A DNA stretch of 64,000 bases, taken from positions 434,001 through 498,000 of the forward strand of contig JACKOK010000002.1 in the NCBI GenBank assembly GCA_024234365.1, in the 5' to 3' direction. The translations under genes were made by a program, and so were the position numbers. The DNA comes from Pseudomonadales bacterium (GTDB lineage Bacteria > Pseudomonadota > Gammaproteobacteria > Pseudomonadales > Pseudohongiellaceae). Below the pieces are notes generated by a model that worked only from the letters and a program-made list of their open reading frames with translations, searched no databases and was not told the DNA's origin. How positions within the stretch are numbered: position 1 is the stretch's first letter; every line of letters starts with the position of its first letter. Shown piece after piece: positions 1-8,544 of this stretch.

Positions 1-585
1 GAGGTGGTTGGTGGGTTCGTCCAGCAGCAGCATGTCGGGCTTGGACAGCAACAGACGGCACAGCGCCACGCGGCGCTTTTCGCCCCCGGAGAGTTTGGCA
101 ACCTCGGCGTCCCACGGTGGCAGGCGCAGGGCATCGGCGGCGATATCCAGCTTGCGCTCCACGTCCCAGCCATCGGCGGCATCAATGGCGTTCTGCAGCT
201 CGCCCTGTTTTTCCAGCAGTTCGTTCATTTCCTCGTCGCTCATCGGCTCGGCAAAGCGGTCGCTGATGGCATTGAACTGTTCCACCAGACTCATGATCTC
301 GCTGATGCCTTCCTCGACATTGCCGCGTACGTCTTTGTCCGGGTTCAGTAGCGGCTCCTGGGGCAGATAGCCGATGTTGATGCCGGTCTGGGCGCGAGCC
401 TCGCCGTGGTGTTCCGTATCGACGCCTGCCATGATGCGCAGCAGGGAGGACTTGCCAGACCCGTTGAGCCCCAGCACCCCGATCTTGGCGCCGGGGAAAA
501 ATGACAGGGAGATGTCCTTGAGGATTTCGCGTTTGGGCGGGACGATTTTGCCCACCTGGTGCATGGTGTAGACGAACTGAGCCAT
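1..585 (-). CDS. ettA: Energy-dependent translational throttle protein EttA, C-terminus cut by window edge
   Basis: ABC-F ATPase that binds the ribosomal E site and gates entry into elongation according to the ATP/ADP state; cytoplasmic. The 195 visible residues start MAQFVYTMHQVGKIVPPKR, typical of EttA, and hold the first ABC domain: Walker A GLNGSGKSS at about 41-49, a signature LSGGE and a Walker B LLLLDEPTNHL at the window edge. The EttA arm region between Walker A and signature is present. There are no membrane segments, as expected for ABC-F. The start is the ATG at 585. It is a different paralogue from the YbiT-like ABC-F protein at 23.5-25.1 kb. Identity is strong; only the second half is missing. 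Confidence 0.93.
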   Translation of the reverse strand, partial: MAQFVYTMHQVGKIVPPKREILKDISLSFFPGAKIGVLGLNGSGKSSLLRIMAGVDTEHHGEARAQTGINIGYLPQEPLLNPDKDVRGNVEEGISEIMSLVEQFNAISDRFAEPMSDEEMNELLEKQGELQNAIDAADGWDVERKLDIAADALRLPPWDAEVAKLSGGEKRRVALCRLLLSKPDMLLLDEPTNHL

Positions 586-686
586 AGAGAAGGAATCCTG
601 AGTGTTGCCGGGTGCGTACGCCCACAGGGGGCGTTGATTCGCCCGGCATTATGGCACAGGCGGGGCGCCAAATCTTCGTGACGTCA

Positions 687-779
687 ATCGCCTGCAGGGC
701 AGGCTCCCACAAAGTCCCAAGCCCATTGCAGGAGATAGCAAAGCTCTAAGTCATTGTAGGAGCCTGCCCTGCAGGCGAT
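687..779. repeat. Pair of inverted REP-like (GTAG-type) palindromes, REPIN-like
   Basis: A 21-bp sequence at 687-707 is repeated perfectly inverted at 759-779, with 51 bp between. Each copy reads GTAGGAGCCTGC.CTGCAGGCGAT when the GTAG end is taken first (near-complete in the left copy), with an inner GCCTGC/GCAGGC stem. This is the layout of Pseudomonas-type REP sequences, which begin GTAG(G)AGC and end GCGAT and often occur as opposed pairs moved by RAYT transposases. No RAYT gene is in the window. The element fills the 586-949 gap between the divergent ettA and glyA; nothing else convincing is seen there apart from weak promoter-like AT-rich stretches at 805-910. Confidence 0.7.
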
Positions 780-949
780 CAGGCCTTTGCCCACCTCGGA
801 CTGTTTTGACAATATGCAGTCACTTCATACCGGGGATGCAAAAAATTCCAGCTAAATTGCGGGCGGTAAACACTTTTTAGGATGCTCCGCCCGGGGGCAT
901 GCTGTAAAATGGCGCTCCACTGAAACTTAGCCAGCCTGCGGGGTACTGA

Positions 950-2206
950 ATGTTTAGTCCTGACCTTACCATTGCCGATTTTGATCCTGAACTCGATGCC
1001 GCCATCAAAGCCGAACGTGAGCGGCAGGAGCATCACATCGAACTCATCGCGTCCGAGAACTACACCAGTCCGCTCGTGATGGAGGCACAGGGGTCTGTCC
1101 TGACCAATAAATACGCCGAGGGCTACCCCGGCAAGCGCTACTACGGCGGCTGCGAACACGTCGATGTGGTCGAGACGCTGGCAATCGAGCGCGCCAAGGC
1201 CCTGTTCGGCGCCGACTATGCCAATGTGCAGCCCCATTCCGGTTCCCAGGCCAATGCTGCCGTGTACATGGCGCTGCTGAAGCCGGGCGATACCGTGCTG
1301 GGCATGAGCCTGGCCGATGGTGGCCACCTGACCCACGGGGCCAGCGTCAGCTTCTCCGGCCGTATCTACAACGCCATTCAGTATGGCCTGAACAGCGAAA
1401 CCGGCGAGATCGACTACGAGCAGGTGGAAGCGCTGGCCCTGGAGCACAAACCGAAAATGATCCTGGCGGGTTTCTCGGCCTATTCCCGCGTGGTGGACTG
1501 GCAGCGTTTCCGCGCCATTGCCGACAAGGTGGGTGCCTATTTCGTGGTGGACATGGCTCACATCGCAGGTCTGGTGGCCGCAGGTGTCTACCCCAGCCCC
1601 GTGCAGATTGCCGACGTGACCACCTCCACTACTCACAAGACCCTGGGTGGCCCGCGTGGCGGCATCATCCTCGCCCGTGCCAACCCGGAGCTGGAGAAGA
1701 AACTGAATTTCGCGGTGTTCCCTGAAAGCCAGGGCGGCCCGCTGATGCATGTGATCGCCGCCAAGGCCGTGTGCTTCAAGGAAGCCATGACGCCCGAGTT
1801 CAAGGCGTATCAGCAACAGGTGGTCAAGAACGCGCAGGCGATGGCCCAGGGTTTCATCGAGCGCGGTTACGATATCGTGTCCAACGGCACCGACGATCAC
1901 CTGTTCCTGCTCAGCCTGGTGAAGCAGGACATTACCGGCAAGGATGCAGATGCCGCGCTGGGGCGTGCCAATATCACCGTGAACAAGAACGCCGTGCCGA
2001 ATGATCCGCGTCCGCCCTTTGTGACCAGCGGTCTGCGTATTGGTTCGCCTGCCGTGACCCGTCGCGGCTTCAAGGAAGCCGAGGTGCGTGAGCTGACCTC
2101 CTGGATCTGCGATGTGCTGGACAATATCGAGGACGAGGCCACCATCGAGGCCGTGAAGGCCAAGGTGCTGGCTCTGTGTGCACGCTTCCCGGTTTACGGA
2201 AAGTAA
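950..2206 (+). CDS. glyA: Serine hydroxymethyltransferase
   Basis: PLP enzyme converting serine and tetrahydrofolate to glycine and 5,10-methylene-THF; cytoplasmic, main source of one-carbon units. The 418-residue length matches the bacterial family (about 417). Seen motifs: HIELIASENYTS near the N-terminus, YPGKRYYGGCEHVD, and the PLP-lysine motif TTSTTHKTLGGPRGG. The start is the ATG at 950. It is followed after 30 bp by nrdR and then the riboflavin genes in the same direction, the usual gammaproteobacterial order glyA-nrdR-ribD. No known riboswitch could be recognised in the leader. Confidence 0.97.
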   Translation: MFSPDLTIADFDPELDAAIKAERERQEHHIELIASENYTSPLVMEAQGSVLTNKYAEGYPGKRYYGGCEHVDVVETLAIERAKALFGADYANVQPHSGSQANAAVYMALLKPGDTVLGMSLADGGHLTHGASVSFSGRIYNAIQYGLNSETGEIDYEQVEALALEHKPKMILAGFSAYSRVVDWQRFRAIADKVGAYFVVDMAHIAGLVAAGVYPSPVQIADVTTSTTHKTLGGPRGGIILARANPELEKKLNFAVFPESQGGPLMHVIAAKAVCFKEAMTPEFKAYQQQVVKNAQAMAQGFIERGYDIVSNGTDDHLFLLSLVKQDITGKDADAALGRANITVNKNAVPNDPRPPFVTSGLRIGSPAVTRRGFKEAEVRELTSWICDVLDNIEDEATIEAVKAKVLALCARFPVYGK

Positions 2207-2236
2207 GTTCAGCGCGACACGCGCGAGGCATCGTTT

Positions 2237-2692
2237 ATGTATTGTCCGTTCTGTAATGCCCTGGATACCAAGGTCATCGACTCGCGTCTGGTGGCCGATG
2301 GTACCCAGGTGCGCCGACGTCGGGAGTGCATCACCTGTGCCGAACGTTTCACCACCTACGAAACGGCGGAACTGGTGATGCCGCGCATCATCAAGCAGAA
2401 CGGCAATCGCGAACCCTTCGACGAGAACAAGCTGCACTCCGGTCTGCTCAAGGCCCTGGAGAAGCGTCCTGTCAGCATCGAGAAGGTGGACGAAGCCATC
2501 AATCGCATCAAAACCCATCTGCGGGCGACGGGGGAGCGTGAAGTTCCCTCGCGCATCGTCGGGGAACAGGTCATGCAGGAACTGCGTCAGCTCGATGAGG
2601 TCGCCTATGTGCGTTTCGCCTCGGTGTACCGCAGCTTCAAGGACCTGAACGAGTTTCGCGCCGAGATCGACCGCCTGGCCAACGACAACTGA
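2237..2692 (+). CDS. nrdR: Transcriptional repressor NrdR
   Basis: Zinc-ribbon/ATP-cone repressor that senses ATP/dATP and switches off ribonucleotide reductase operons by binding NrdR boxes. The 151 residues start MYCPFCNALDTKVIDSR; the zinc ribbon is CPFC near residue 3 and CITC near residue 31, followed by the ATP-cone (VMPRIIKQNGNREPFDENKL). It lies between glyA and ribD, as in most Gammaproteobacteria, with 18 bp to ribD, so co-transcription is likely. No nrd genes or NrdR-box pairs were found in the window. Confidence 0.97.
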   Translation: MYCPFCNALDTKVIDSRLVADGTQVRRRRECITCAERFTTYETAELVMPRIIKQNGNREPFDENKLHSGLLKALEKRPVSIEKVDEAINRIKTHLRATGEREVPSRIVGEQVMQELRQLDEVAYVRFASVYRSFKDLNEFRAEIDRLANDN

Positions 2693-2710
2693 ACGCCCGG
2701 ACCTGTCCTC

Positions 2711-3832
2711 ATGGAAAGTAGCGCCGAATCCTTTATGCAGCTGGCACTTGCCGCTGCCCAGCGTGTCTTCACGACCACGCCGAACCCGCGTGTGGGCTGC
2801 GTGATTGTGCGTGATGGCGTGATCGTGGGCACCGGGCTGCATGAAAAGCCCGGCGAACATCATGCCGAGGTCAATGCCCTGCTGGCCGCTGGGGAACTGG
2901 CGCGAGGTGCCACCGCCTACGTTTCGCTGGAACCCTGTTGCCATTTCGGGCGCACGCCCCCCTGTACCCAGGCCTTGATCAATGCCGGGGTGAAGGAAGT
3001 GGTGTATGCCATGCTTGACCCGAACCCGCTGGTGGCCGGCAAGGGTGTGGCCGCCCTGCGCGAGGCGGGGATACAGGTGCGTGGTCCGGTGCTGGAGCAG
3101 GAGGCCCGGGCCATCAATCGCGGCTTCATCAAGCGCATGAGCGAAGGCCTGCCTTTTGTGCGCTGCAAGATGGCGATGAGCCTGGACGGGCGCACAGCCA
3201 TGGCCTCCGGCGAAAGCCAGTGGATTACCGGTCCTGCCGCCCGCGCCGATGTGCAGCGTCTGCGGGCCGAATCCTGTGCGGTCGTGACCGGCGTCAATAC
3301 CATTATCAGTGACAACCCTTCACTGAATGTGCGCGAGGAACAGTTGCAGCACCCGGATGCCGCCGAGATCGCAAAGCGGCAGCCACGCAGGGTCATTATC
3401 GATTCCTCCCTGCGCACGCCGCCGGAATCGCGCATTCTGCAATTGCCGGGAGAGGTGCTGTTTCTGGTCGGCGCGCCGCACGCGCAGCAACGCCAGCGTT
3501 TCGCCGGCAGCGCGGCACAGATCGAAACCCTTGCCACCGTGGCCGGGGGGCGGGTGGATCTGCGTGCTGCCATGGCATTGCTGGCGCAGCAGTATCAGTG
3601 CAATGAAGTGCTGCTGGAGGCCGGCCCCACCCTCAGCGGGGCCATGATCCAGGCGGCTCTGGTGGATGAGGTGATTATCTATATCGGCGCCAAGTTCCTG
3701 GGCAGCGATGCCTTGCCCCTGCTGAACCTGCCGGGCCTGCGTCACATGGCCGATCATATCGGCCTGCGTATCAGCGATGTTGCCGATATTGACGGCGACT
3801 GCCGGATTACTGCCCGGCTCATCAACCAGTAA
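2711..3832 (+). CDS. ribD: Bifunctional riboflavin deaminase/reductase RibD
   Basis: Catalyses the two middle steps of riboflavin synthesis: deamination of diaminohydroxyphosphoribosylaminopyrimidine, then NADPH reduction of the ribosyl side chain. The 373 residues show an N-terminal cytidine-deaminase-like domain with zinc ligands HHAEVNAL (about 56) and PCCHFGRTPPC (about 76-86), then a RibD_C reductase domain from about residue 145 (RCKMAMSLDGRTAM). The length is normal for the fused enzyme. It is followed by ribE after 14 bp. Confidence 0.97.
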   Translation: MESSAESFMQLALAAAQRVFTTTPNPRVGCVIVRDGVIVGTGLHEKPGEHHAEVNALLAAGELARGATAYVSLEPCCHFGRTPPCTQALINAGVKEVVYAMLDPNPLVAGKGVAALREAGIQVRGPVLEQEARAINRGFIKRMSEGLPFVRCKMAMSLDGRTAMASGESQWITGPAARADVQRLRAESCAVVTGVNTIISDNPSLNVREEQLQHPDAAEIAKRQPRRVIIDSSLRTPPESRILQLPGEVLFLVGAPHAQQRQRFAGSAAQIETLATVAGGRVDLRAAMALLAQQYQCNEVLLEAGPTLSGAMIQAALVDEVIIYIGAKFLGSDALPLLNLPGLRHMADHIGLRISDVADIDGDCRITARLINQ

Positions 3833-3846
3833 ACGACGGAGAAGCC

Positions 3847-4509
3847 ATGTTCACAGGAATCATTGAGGCCCTCGGCAGCGTTGCAGATCTGAAGTTGCGC
3901 GATGGCGAATGGCGCCTGCGCATCCACAGCAGCGCGCTCGATTTCACGGATGTGCAACTGGGGGACAGCATCGCCGTCAACGGCTGTTGCCTGACAGTGA
4001 CCCAGTTCGCAAACCATCATTTCGACGCCGATGTGTCCAACGAAACCATGCAGCACACGACCCTGCAGAGCCTGAAGCCCGGCAGCAAGGTCAATCTCGA
4101 AAAGGCGCTCACCCCCAACAAGCGCCTCGGCGGGCACATCGTCAGCGGCCATGTGGATGGCGTGGGAGAATTGCTCGCCATGCGCCCGGACGGCGCCAGC
4201 ATCCGTATGGATTTTCGCGCGCCGGCTGAACTGGCACGTTACATCGCCCAGAAGGGTTCCATCTGTATCGACGGCACCAGCCTCACCGTCAACACGGTCG
4301 ATGGCGCCACCTTTAGCGTGAACATCATTCCCCACACGCAACAGGAAACGATCATTCAGAATTACCGGCCCGGGCAGAAAGTGAACCTCGAAGTGGACCT
4401 CATCGCCCGCTACCTGGAACGCCTGATGCAGGGTGATGCCGCCGCGCAGGGCAAAGAAGAGGCAGGCAAACTGACCCAGACCCTGCTGGCCGAGAACGGA
4501 TTTATGTAA
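3847..4509 (+). CDS. ribE: Riboflavin synthase alpha chain
   Basis: Dismutates two 6,7-dimethyl-8-ribityllumazine molecules to riboflavin plus the pyrimidine that is recycled by RibH. The 220-residue protein starts MFTGIIEALGSV and has the two tandem lumazine-binding domains, each with a GDSIAVNG/KGSICIDGTSLTVN-type motif. The start is ATG 3847, preceded by GGAGAAGCC. It is separated from ribBX by 319 bp that contain a structured repeat, so it may end the first transcription unit. Confidence 0.96.
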   Translation: MFTGIIEALGSVADLKLRDGEWRLRIHSSALDFTDVQLGDSIAVNGCCLTVTQFANHHFDADVSNETMQHTTLQSLKPGSKVNLEKALTPNKRLGGHIVSGHVDGVGELLAMRPDGASIRMDFRAPAELARYIAQKGSICIDGTSLTVNTVDGATFSVNIIPHTQQETIIQNYRPGQKVNLEVDLIARYLERLMQGDAAAQGKEEAGKLTQTLLAENGFM

Positions 4510-4544
4510 GGAGAAAAAAGCACGCTGCAACCGGCGCAGAACAA

Positions 4545-4658
4545 GACCGCCGCCGATACCTGTCCGGCAGAACCCTCCCCCGCCAGGGAGGGCGGGGGCG
4601 GAGCCCTACAGGGATGTATTCACGGGCGTGTTCTGACTGACAGGTATCGTCGGCGGTC
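4545..4658 (+). repeat. Structured repeat element A: long inverted arms around a 74-nt core
   Basis: 20-bp arms at 4545-4564 and 4639-4658 are inverted copies of each other with one mismatch. The 74-nt interior has a GC-rich hairpin (CCCCCGCC/GGGCGGGGG, about 4577-4599) and a second GCCC..GGGC stem, and carries GCCAGGGAGGGCG ... GGAGCC ... ACAGGGATGT ... GGGCGTGTTCTGA. The same interior, in the same order and spacing, occurs at 16832-16904, but there the arms are unrelated in sequence. It lies in the 4510-4828 gap between ribE and ribBX. No FMN-riboswitch core is recognisable here. Confidence 0.75.
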
Positions 4659-4700
4659 GTGCTACAGCGTACTAACGAAAAGGATAACTCTGGCGGCGCT

Positions 4701-4745
4701 CGCACTAAAGCGCACCAAACTAAGCGCACCAACGAAACAAGCAGT
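4701..4745 (+). repeat. Degenerate CACCAA/CTAAGC tract downstream of element A
   Basis: A short low-complexity tract made of variants of CTAAGCGCACCAA (for example 4703-4717 and 4719-4732) followed by ACGAAACAA units. A longer tract of the same type lies at 16432-16505 and, read on the minus strand, also follows a structured repeat. The rest of the ribE-ribBX gap (4746-4828) shows nothing recognisable. Confidence 0.45.
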
Positions 4746-4828
4746 TCCGGCAATGCGCGCACGACAACGAAACAACGACTGATGTAAAACTGAAAGCCAA
4801 CACGCGGACCACCGCAAGTGACCAGACC

Positions 4829-5998
4829 ATGAAACTGAACACCGTAGAAGAGATTATCGAGGACATCCGTCAGGGCAAGATGGTCATCCTCATGGATGAC
4901 GAAGACCGCGAGAACGAAGGTGACCTCGTCATTGCCGCCGAATGTGTCAAGACCGAGCACATCAACTTCATGGCCCGTTATGCCCGCGGCCTCATCTGCC
5001 TCACGCTCAGCCGCGAGCGCTGCGAGTTTCTCAACCTCAGCCCCATGGTCAACCGCAACGGCACCCAGTTTCACACCAATTTCACCGCCTCCATCGAGGC
5101 TGCCACCGGTGTGACCACCGGCATTTCCGCCGCCGACCGCGCCCGCACCATTCAGGTTGCCGTTGCCCGTGACACCCGGCCCGAGGACATCGTGCAGCCC
5201 GGTCACGTCTTCCCCATCATGGCCCAGCCGGGTGGGGTGCTGCAGCGTGCCGGGCACACCGAGGCCGGCTGTGATCTTGCACGTCTTGCCGGTTTCTCTC
5301 CGGCTGCCACCATCGTCGAGATCATGAACGAGGACGGCACCATGGCGCGCCGTCCCGATCTGGAAAAGTTCGCCGAACAGCACGGCCTCAAGATCGGCAC
5401 CATTGTGGATCTGATCCATTATCGCATCGCCAATGAACGCACCATCACGCGGCGCGACTCCCATCCGGTGAAGACCGCCCACGGCGAGTTCACCCTGCAC
5501 ACCTTCGAGGACAACATCATGGGCGGCACCCATATCGCCATGAGCATGGGCGATATCCGTCCGGAGGATGCCACCCTGGTGCGGGTTCACGTTGCCAATA
5601 CCCTGCGCGATGTCTGCGATGTCGTGAACCCGGTCTGGCCGACCTGGTCCTTCAGCTCGGCTCTTGCCCGTATTGCAGAGGAAGGCCGGGGGGTCGCTGT
5701 GTTACTATCCGGCGACGAATATGCCGAGAACATCAACGAGACCCTGGTGGCCGCCTTTGCGCATGAAACGGGGGCAGCACGCCAGCCACGCAAAGGCAAT
5801 GATCTGACCATTGGCACCGGCTCGCAGATTCTGCGTGAGCTGGGGGTAGGCCGGATGCGCCTGCTCAGCTATCCGGCCAAATTCAATGCGATTTCCGGCT
5901 TCGATCTCGAGGTGGTGGATTTCGTACCGTTTGACGAACGCTTCGGGCAGGGATTGACGGGCACTGACAGGACGCCGGAATCCGGCCAAACAGAGTAA
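4829..5998 (+). CDS. ribBX: 3,4-dihydroxy-2-butanone-4-phosphate synthase fused to an inactive GTP cyclohydrolase II-like domain (RibBX)
   Basis: The N-terminal 200 residues are a full RibB domain making the four-carbon unit of lumazine from ribulose 5-phosphate: DDEDRENEGDL at 23-33 and the RAGHTEAGCDL motif at 140-150. The C-terminal half (about 205-389) has the RibA fold pattern, but where RibA has RVHSEC..RCDCG it reads RVHVANTLRDVCDVVNPVW (252-270), so the zinc-binding Cys triad is lost. Such RibBX proteins are known in Proteobacteria and are thought to lack cyclohydrolase activity. A complete ribA at 8545-9138 supplies that step. It is 9 bp upstream of ribH. Naming depends on the convention: many pipelines would call it ribBA. 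Confidence 0.93.
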   Translation: MKLNTVEEIIEDIRQGKMVILMDDEDRENEGDLVIAAECVKTEHINFMARYARGLICLTLSRERCEFLNLSPMVNRNGTQFHTNFTASIEAATGVTTGISAADRARTIQVAVARDTRPEDIVQPGHVFPIMAQPGGVLQRAGHTEAGCDLARLAGFSPAATIVEIMNEDGTMARRPDLEKFAEQHGLKIGTIVDLIHYRIANERTITRRDSHPVKTAHGEFTLHTFEDNIMGGTHIAMSMGDIRPEDATLVRVHVANTLRDVCDVVNPVWPTWSFSSALARIAEEGRGVAVLLSGDEYAENINETLVAAFAHETGAARQPRKGNDLTIGTGSQILRELGVGRMRLLSYPAKFNAISGFDLEVVDFVPFDERFGQGLTGTDRTPESGQTE

Positions 5999-6007
5999 GG
6001 GGAAGCT

Positions 6008-6487
6008 ATGAGCACGATCAGAACAATCGAAGGGGATTTTCAGGGCGCCTCCGCCCGCTACGCCATCGTGGTGGCACGCTTCAACAGTTTTATCGTGGAT
6101 AAACTGCTGGAGGGCGCTCTCGATGCGCTGCGCCGACATGGCGTCAAGGATGCGGACATTACCATCGTCAAAGCCCCTGGCGCTTTCGAGCTGCCCGTGC
6201 TGACGCGCAATGTGCTGGCAACACAGGACTATGATGCCGTGATCGCCTTGGGCGCGGTCATTCGCGGTGGGACCCCGCATTTTGAATATGTGGCCGGTGA
6301 ATGCGTCAAGGGGCTCAGCGTGGTGAGCCTGGAAAGCCGCATCCCCGTTGCCTTTGGTGTGCTGACGGTGGACACCATCGAGCAGGCCATCGAGCGTGCC
6401 GGCACCAAGGCGGGTAACAAGGGCGCGGAAGCAGCTCTGAGCGCCATCGAGATGGTCAGCGTGATAGGGAAGTTGAAAGCCAAGTGA
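6008..6487 (+). CDS. ribH: 6,7-dimethyl-8-ribityllumazine synthase
   Basis: Condenses the RibD product with the RibB four-carbon unit to form lumazine; assembles as an icosahedral or pentameric shell. The 159 residues show ARFNSFIVDKLLEGA, the substrate loop PGAFELPV, ALGAVIRGGTPHFEYV with the catalytic His of the family, and SVVSLESRIPVAFGVLT. The length is typical. Its stop overlaps the GTG start of nusB by four bases (GTGA), a common translational coupling in this operon. Confidence 0.97.
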   Translation: MSTIRTIEGDFQGASARYAIVVARFNSFIVDKLLEGALDALRRHGVKDADITIVKAPGAFELPVLTRNVLATQDYDAVIALGAVIRGGTPHFEYVAGECVKGLSVVSLESRIPVAFGVLTVDTIEQAIERAGTKAGNKGAEAALSAIEMVSVIGKLKAK

Positions 6488-6975
6488 AGCCCGAGATCGA
6501 TAGCAAGCACCCCGGCAAACCGCTAGCGCCCGTCAAGAACGGCGACGAGGGTGCCAAAAAGAAGCTTAGCGAACGCCAGAAGGCCCGTCGCATGGTGCTG
6601 CAGGCCCTGTACCAGTGGCAGATGGCCGGTGCACCGGTGAGCGAAATACAGGCCGAGTTTCGCGGCTATTACCAGGGCAAGATCGACTGGGCCTATTTTC
6701 ACGAGGTGTTTCCCGCCATTGTGCCCCGGGTGGCGGAGCTGGATGCTGCGCTGAGTCCCTGGCTCGACCGGGAGCTGGGTGCGCTGGACCCCATCGAACT
6801 GTGCCTGTTGCGCTATGGCATGTACGAACTGCTGCATCGCATCGATATCCCCTACAAGGTGGTGATCAACGAATGCGTGGAGCTCGCACGGGTTTTCGGG
6901 GCCACTGACGGGCATAAATACATCAACGGAATACTGGACAAGGCGGCCCGGCAGATTCGCACACTGGAGTTGTAA
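6484..6975 (+). CDS. nusB: Transcription antitermination protein NusB
   Basis: Binds BoxA RNA with S10 (NusE) to allow rRNA antitermination. The 163-residue product carries an N-terminal extension of about 33 mostly charged residues before the NusB fold (ERQKARRMVLQALYQWQM), ending in the family's DKAARQIR helix. The start is the GTG at 6484, which overlaps the ribH stop; a downstream start would remove only the basic tail. ribH-nusB-thiL is the standard order. Confidence 0.94.
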   Translation: MKPEIDSKHPGKPLAPVKNGDEGAKKKLSERQKARRMVLQALYQWQMAGAPVSEIQAEFRGYYQGKIDWAYFHEVFPAIVPRVAELDAALSPWLDRELGALDPIELCLLRYGMYELLHRIDIPYKVVINECVELARVFGATDGHKYINGILDKAARQIRTLEL

Positions 6976-7034
6976 CCGGTTGGCGTGCCGGGCGCGCAGC
7001 ACAATAAAGACTAGACAGCCCTGGGGGCCGTTCA

Positions 7035-8057
7035 TTGGCGTCCGACGAATTCGACATCATCCGTCGCTATTTCAATAGCGACACGCTGGCCTTTCCCGCC
7101 ACGGAAGTGGCGCTGGGCATTGGCGATGACTGTGCGTTGCTGCGCCCCGGGGCCGGCATGACGCTGGCCATGTCCATGGATCTGCTGCAGGAGGGGGTGC
7201 ATTTTCTTGCCGATGCCGATCCCTTTCTTCTTGGCAAGCGCAGTCTTCTGGTCAATCTCAGTGATCTGGCGGCGATGGGGGCCAGGCCTCTGTGCTTCAC
7301 CCTGGGGCTGTGCCTGCCCCGTGTGGATGCCGTGTGGCTGGAGGCGTTCAGTCGCGGGCTGGCCGAGGTGGCGCAGGCGAACAACTGCCCGCTGGTCGGA
7401 GGCGATACGAGTGCCTCTCACCCCGACTCCGGCAGCCTCACCCTCTGCATTCAGGTGCACGGTGAACTCCCCGCTGGTGAGGCGCTGCGTCGTGATGGAG
7501 CGCAGCCGGGTGATCATATCTATGTGACCGGAACCCTGGGCGATGCTGCCGCTGGGCTGGGTATTCTGCAGGGGCGTCTGGGAGCAACATTAGCGGATGC
7601 GCAGCGCGCAGCCCTGCTGGACGCCTTCTATGTGCCGGAATCCCGTATCGAGGCCGGCATGTGTCTGCGCAGTTTTGCCAATGCCTGCATCGACCTCTCG
7701 GACGGCCTGGCCTCGGATCTGATGCATGTGCTGCGTGCCAGTGGTGTGGGGGCCGAGATCGATCTGCAGGCTCTGCCCTTGTCTGCGGCGCTGCAGGGCT
7801 GCGTTCCGCAAGCCCTGCAGGAACAGATGGCAGTCAGCGGGGGCGATGACTACGAGTTGTGTTTCACGCTGCCGCCGGAACGGGAAGCGGCCATGCAGGC
7901 GGCATTGGCGAGTCTTGGCGTGCCGGTGCGCCATATCGGTGTGGTGCGCGCGCAGCAGGGGCTGTTATGGCGCAAGGAGGGCACCCTGAGCACCCGGCAG
8001 TGGCAGGGATATCGACACTTCAGCGCTGCGCATATGCCGGACGAAGGAGAACACTGA
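7035..8057 (+). CDS. thiL: Thiamine-monophosphate kinase
   Basis: Phosphorylates thiamine monophosphate to the active pyrophosphate. The 340-residue product belongs to the PurM/ThiL fold family: EFDIIRRYF at the start, GIGDDCAL ATP-binding motif (about 29-36), SMDLLQEGVHF and LSDLAAMGARP. The proposed start is a TTG at 7035, chosen because the family normally begins one or two residues before EFDLI; no in-frame ATG lies nearby upstream. The stop overlaps the pgpA ATG (TGATG). Confidence 0.94.
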   Translation: MASDEFDIIRRYFNSDTLAFPATEVALGIGDDCALLRPGAGMTLAMSMDLLQEGVHFLADADPFLLGKRSLLVNLSDLAAMGARPLCFTLGLCLPRVDAVWLEAFSRGLAEVAQANNCPLVGGDTSASHPDSGSLTLCIQVHGELPAGEALRRDGAQPGDHIYVTGTLGDAAAGLGILQGRLGATLADAQRAALLDAFYVPESRIEAGMCLRSFANACIDLSDGLASDLMHVLRASGVGAEIDLQALPLSAALQGCVPQALQEQMAVSGGDDYELCFTLPPEREAAMQAALASLGVPVRHIGVVRAQQGLLWRKEGTLSTRQWQGYRHFSAAHMPDEGEH

Positions 8058-8530
8058 TGAGCAGAACACCCGCATCCGTGTGGCGCAACCCGGTGCATTT
8101 TGCTGCCTTCGGCTTTGGCAGCGGCGCCTTTCCTGTGGCACCTGGCACAGCGGGTACGCTGATGGCTGTGTTGCTGTACGGGCTGTTGCCCACCATGAGC
8201 TGGCCGGTCTATCTGCTGTTTCTGCTGCTGGGCTTTGCCCTTGGTGTGTTTCTGTGTGGCAGAACGGCAGCGGACATTGGCGTGCACGACCACGGCGGCA
8301 TTGTCTGGGATGAGTTTGTTGGTTACTGGATTACGATGTTTCTTGCCCCCACCGGGTGGCAGTACTGGGTGGCGGGTTTTGTGCTGTTCCGCCTGTTCGA
8401 TATCGTCAAACCCTGGCCGATCCGCTGGCTCGATCGGCATGTGGAGGGTGGTCTTGGTATCATGATCGACGATGTGCTGGCGGGCGTGATGGCCTGTGCC
8501 TGCCTGCAGCTCGCCGTGGTTTATCTTTAA
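8057..8530 (+). CDS. pgpA: Phosphatidylglycerophosphatase A
   Basis: Inner-membrane phosphatase that makes phosphatidylglycerol from its phosphate. The 157 residues begin at the ATG 8057, which overlaps the thiL stop and follows a GAAGGAGAA ribosome-binding site. Family motifs seen: FGFGSGAFPVAPGTAGT near residue 14, the acidic VWDEFVGYW segment, and FRLFDIVKPWPI with a later MIDDVLAG, plus three to four hydrophobic helices. Confidence 0.95.
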   Translation: MSRTPASVWRNPVHFAAFGFGSGAFPVAPGTAGTLMAVLLYGLLPTMSWPVYLLFLLLGFALGVFLCGRTAADIGVHDHGGIVWDEFVGYWITMFLAPTGWQYWVAGFVLFRLFDIVKPWPIRWLDRHVEGGLGIMIDDVLAGVMACACLQLAVVYL

Positions 8531-8544
8531 AGAGGATTGTCCGA

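Noticed and set aside
586..949. Folate or glycine riboswitch upstream of glyA
   Set aside because: No conserved core of a known class could be read in the leader; the palindromes are REP-like.
779..2944. Very long (721-codon) open frame on the minus strand across glyA, nrdR and ribD
   Set aside because: It is antisense to three well-recognised genes. GC-rich codon use keeps the opposite strand open; the product has no family features.
4510..4828. FMN riboswitch before ribBX
   Set aside because: The conserved RFN core was looked for and is absent; only the structured repeat and the CACCAA tract are present.
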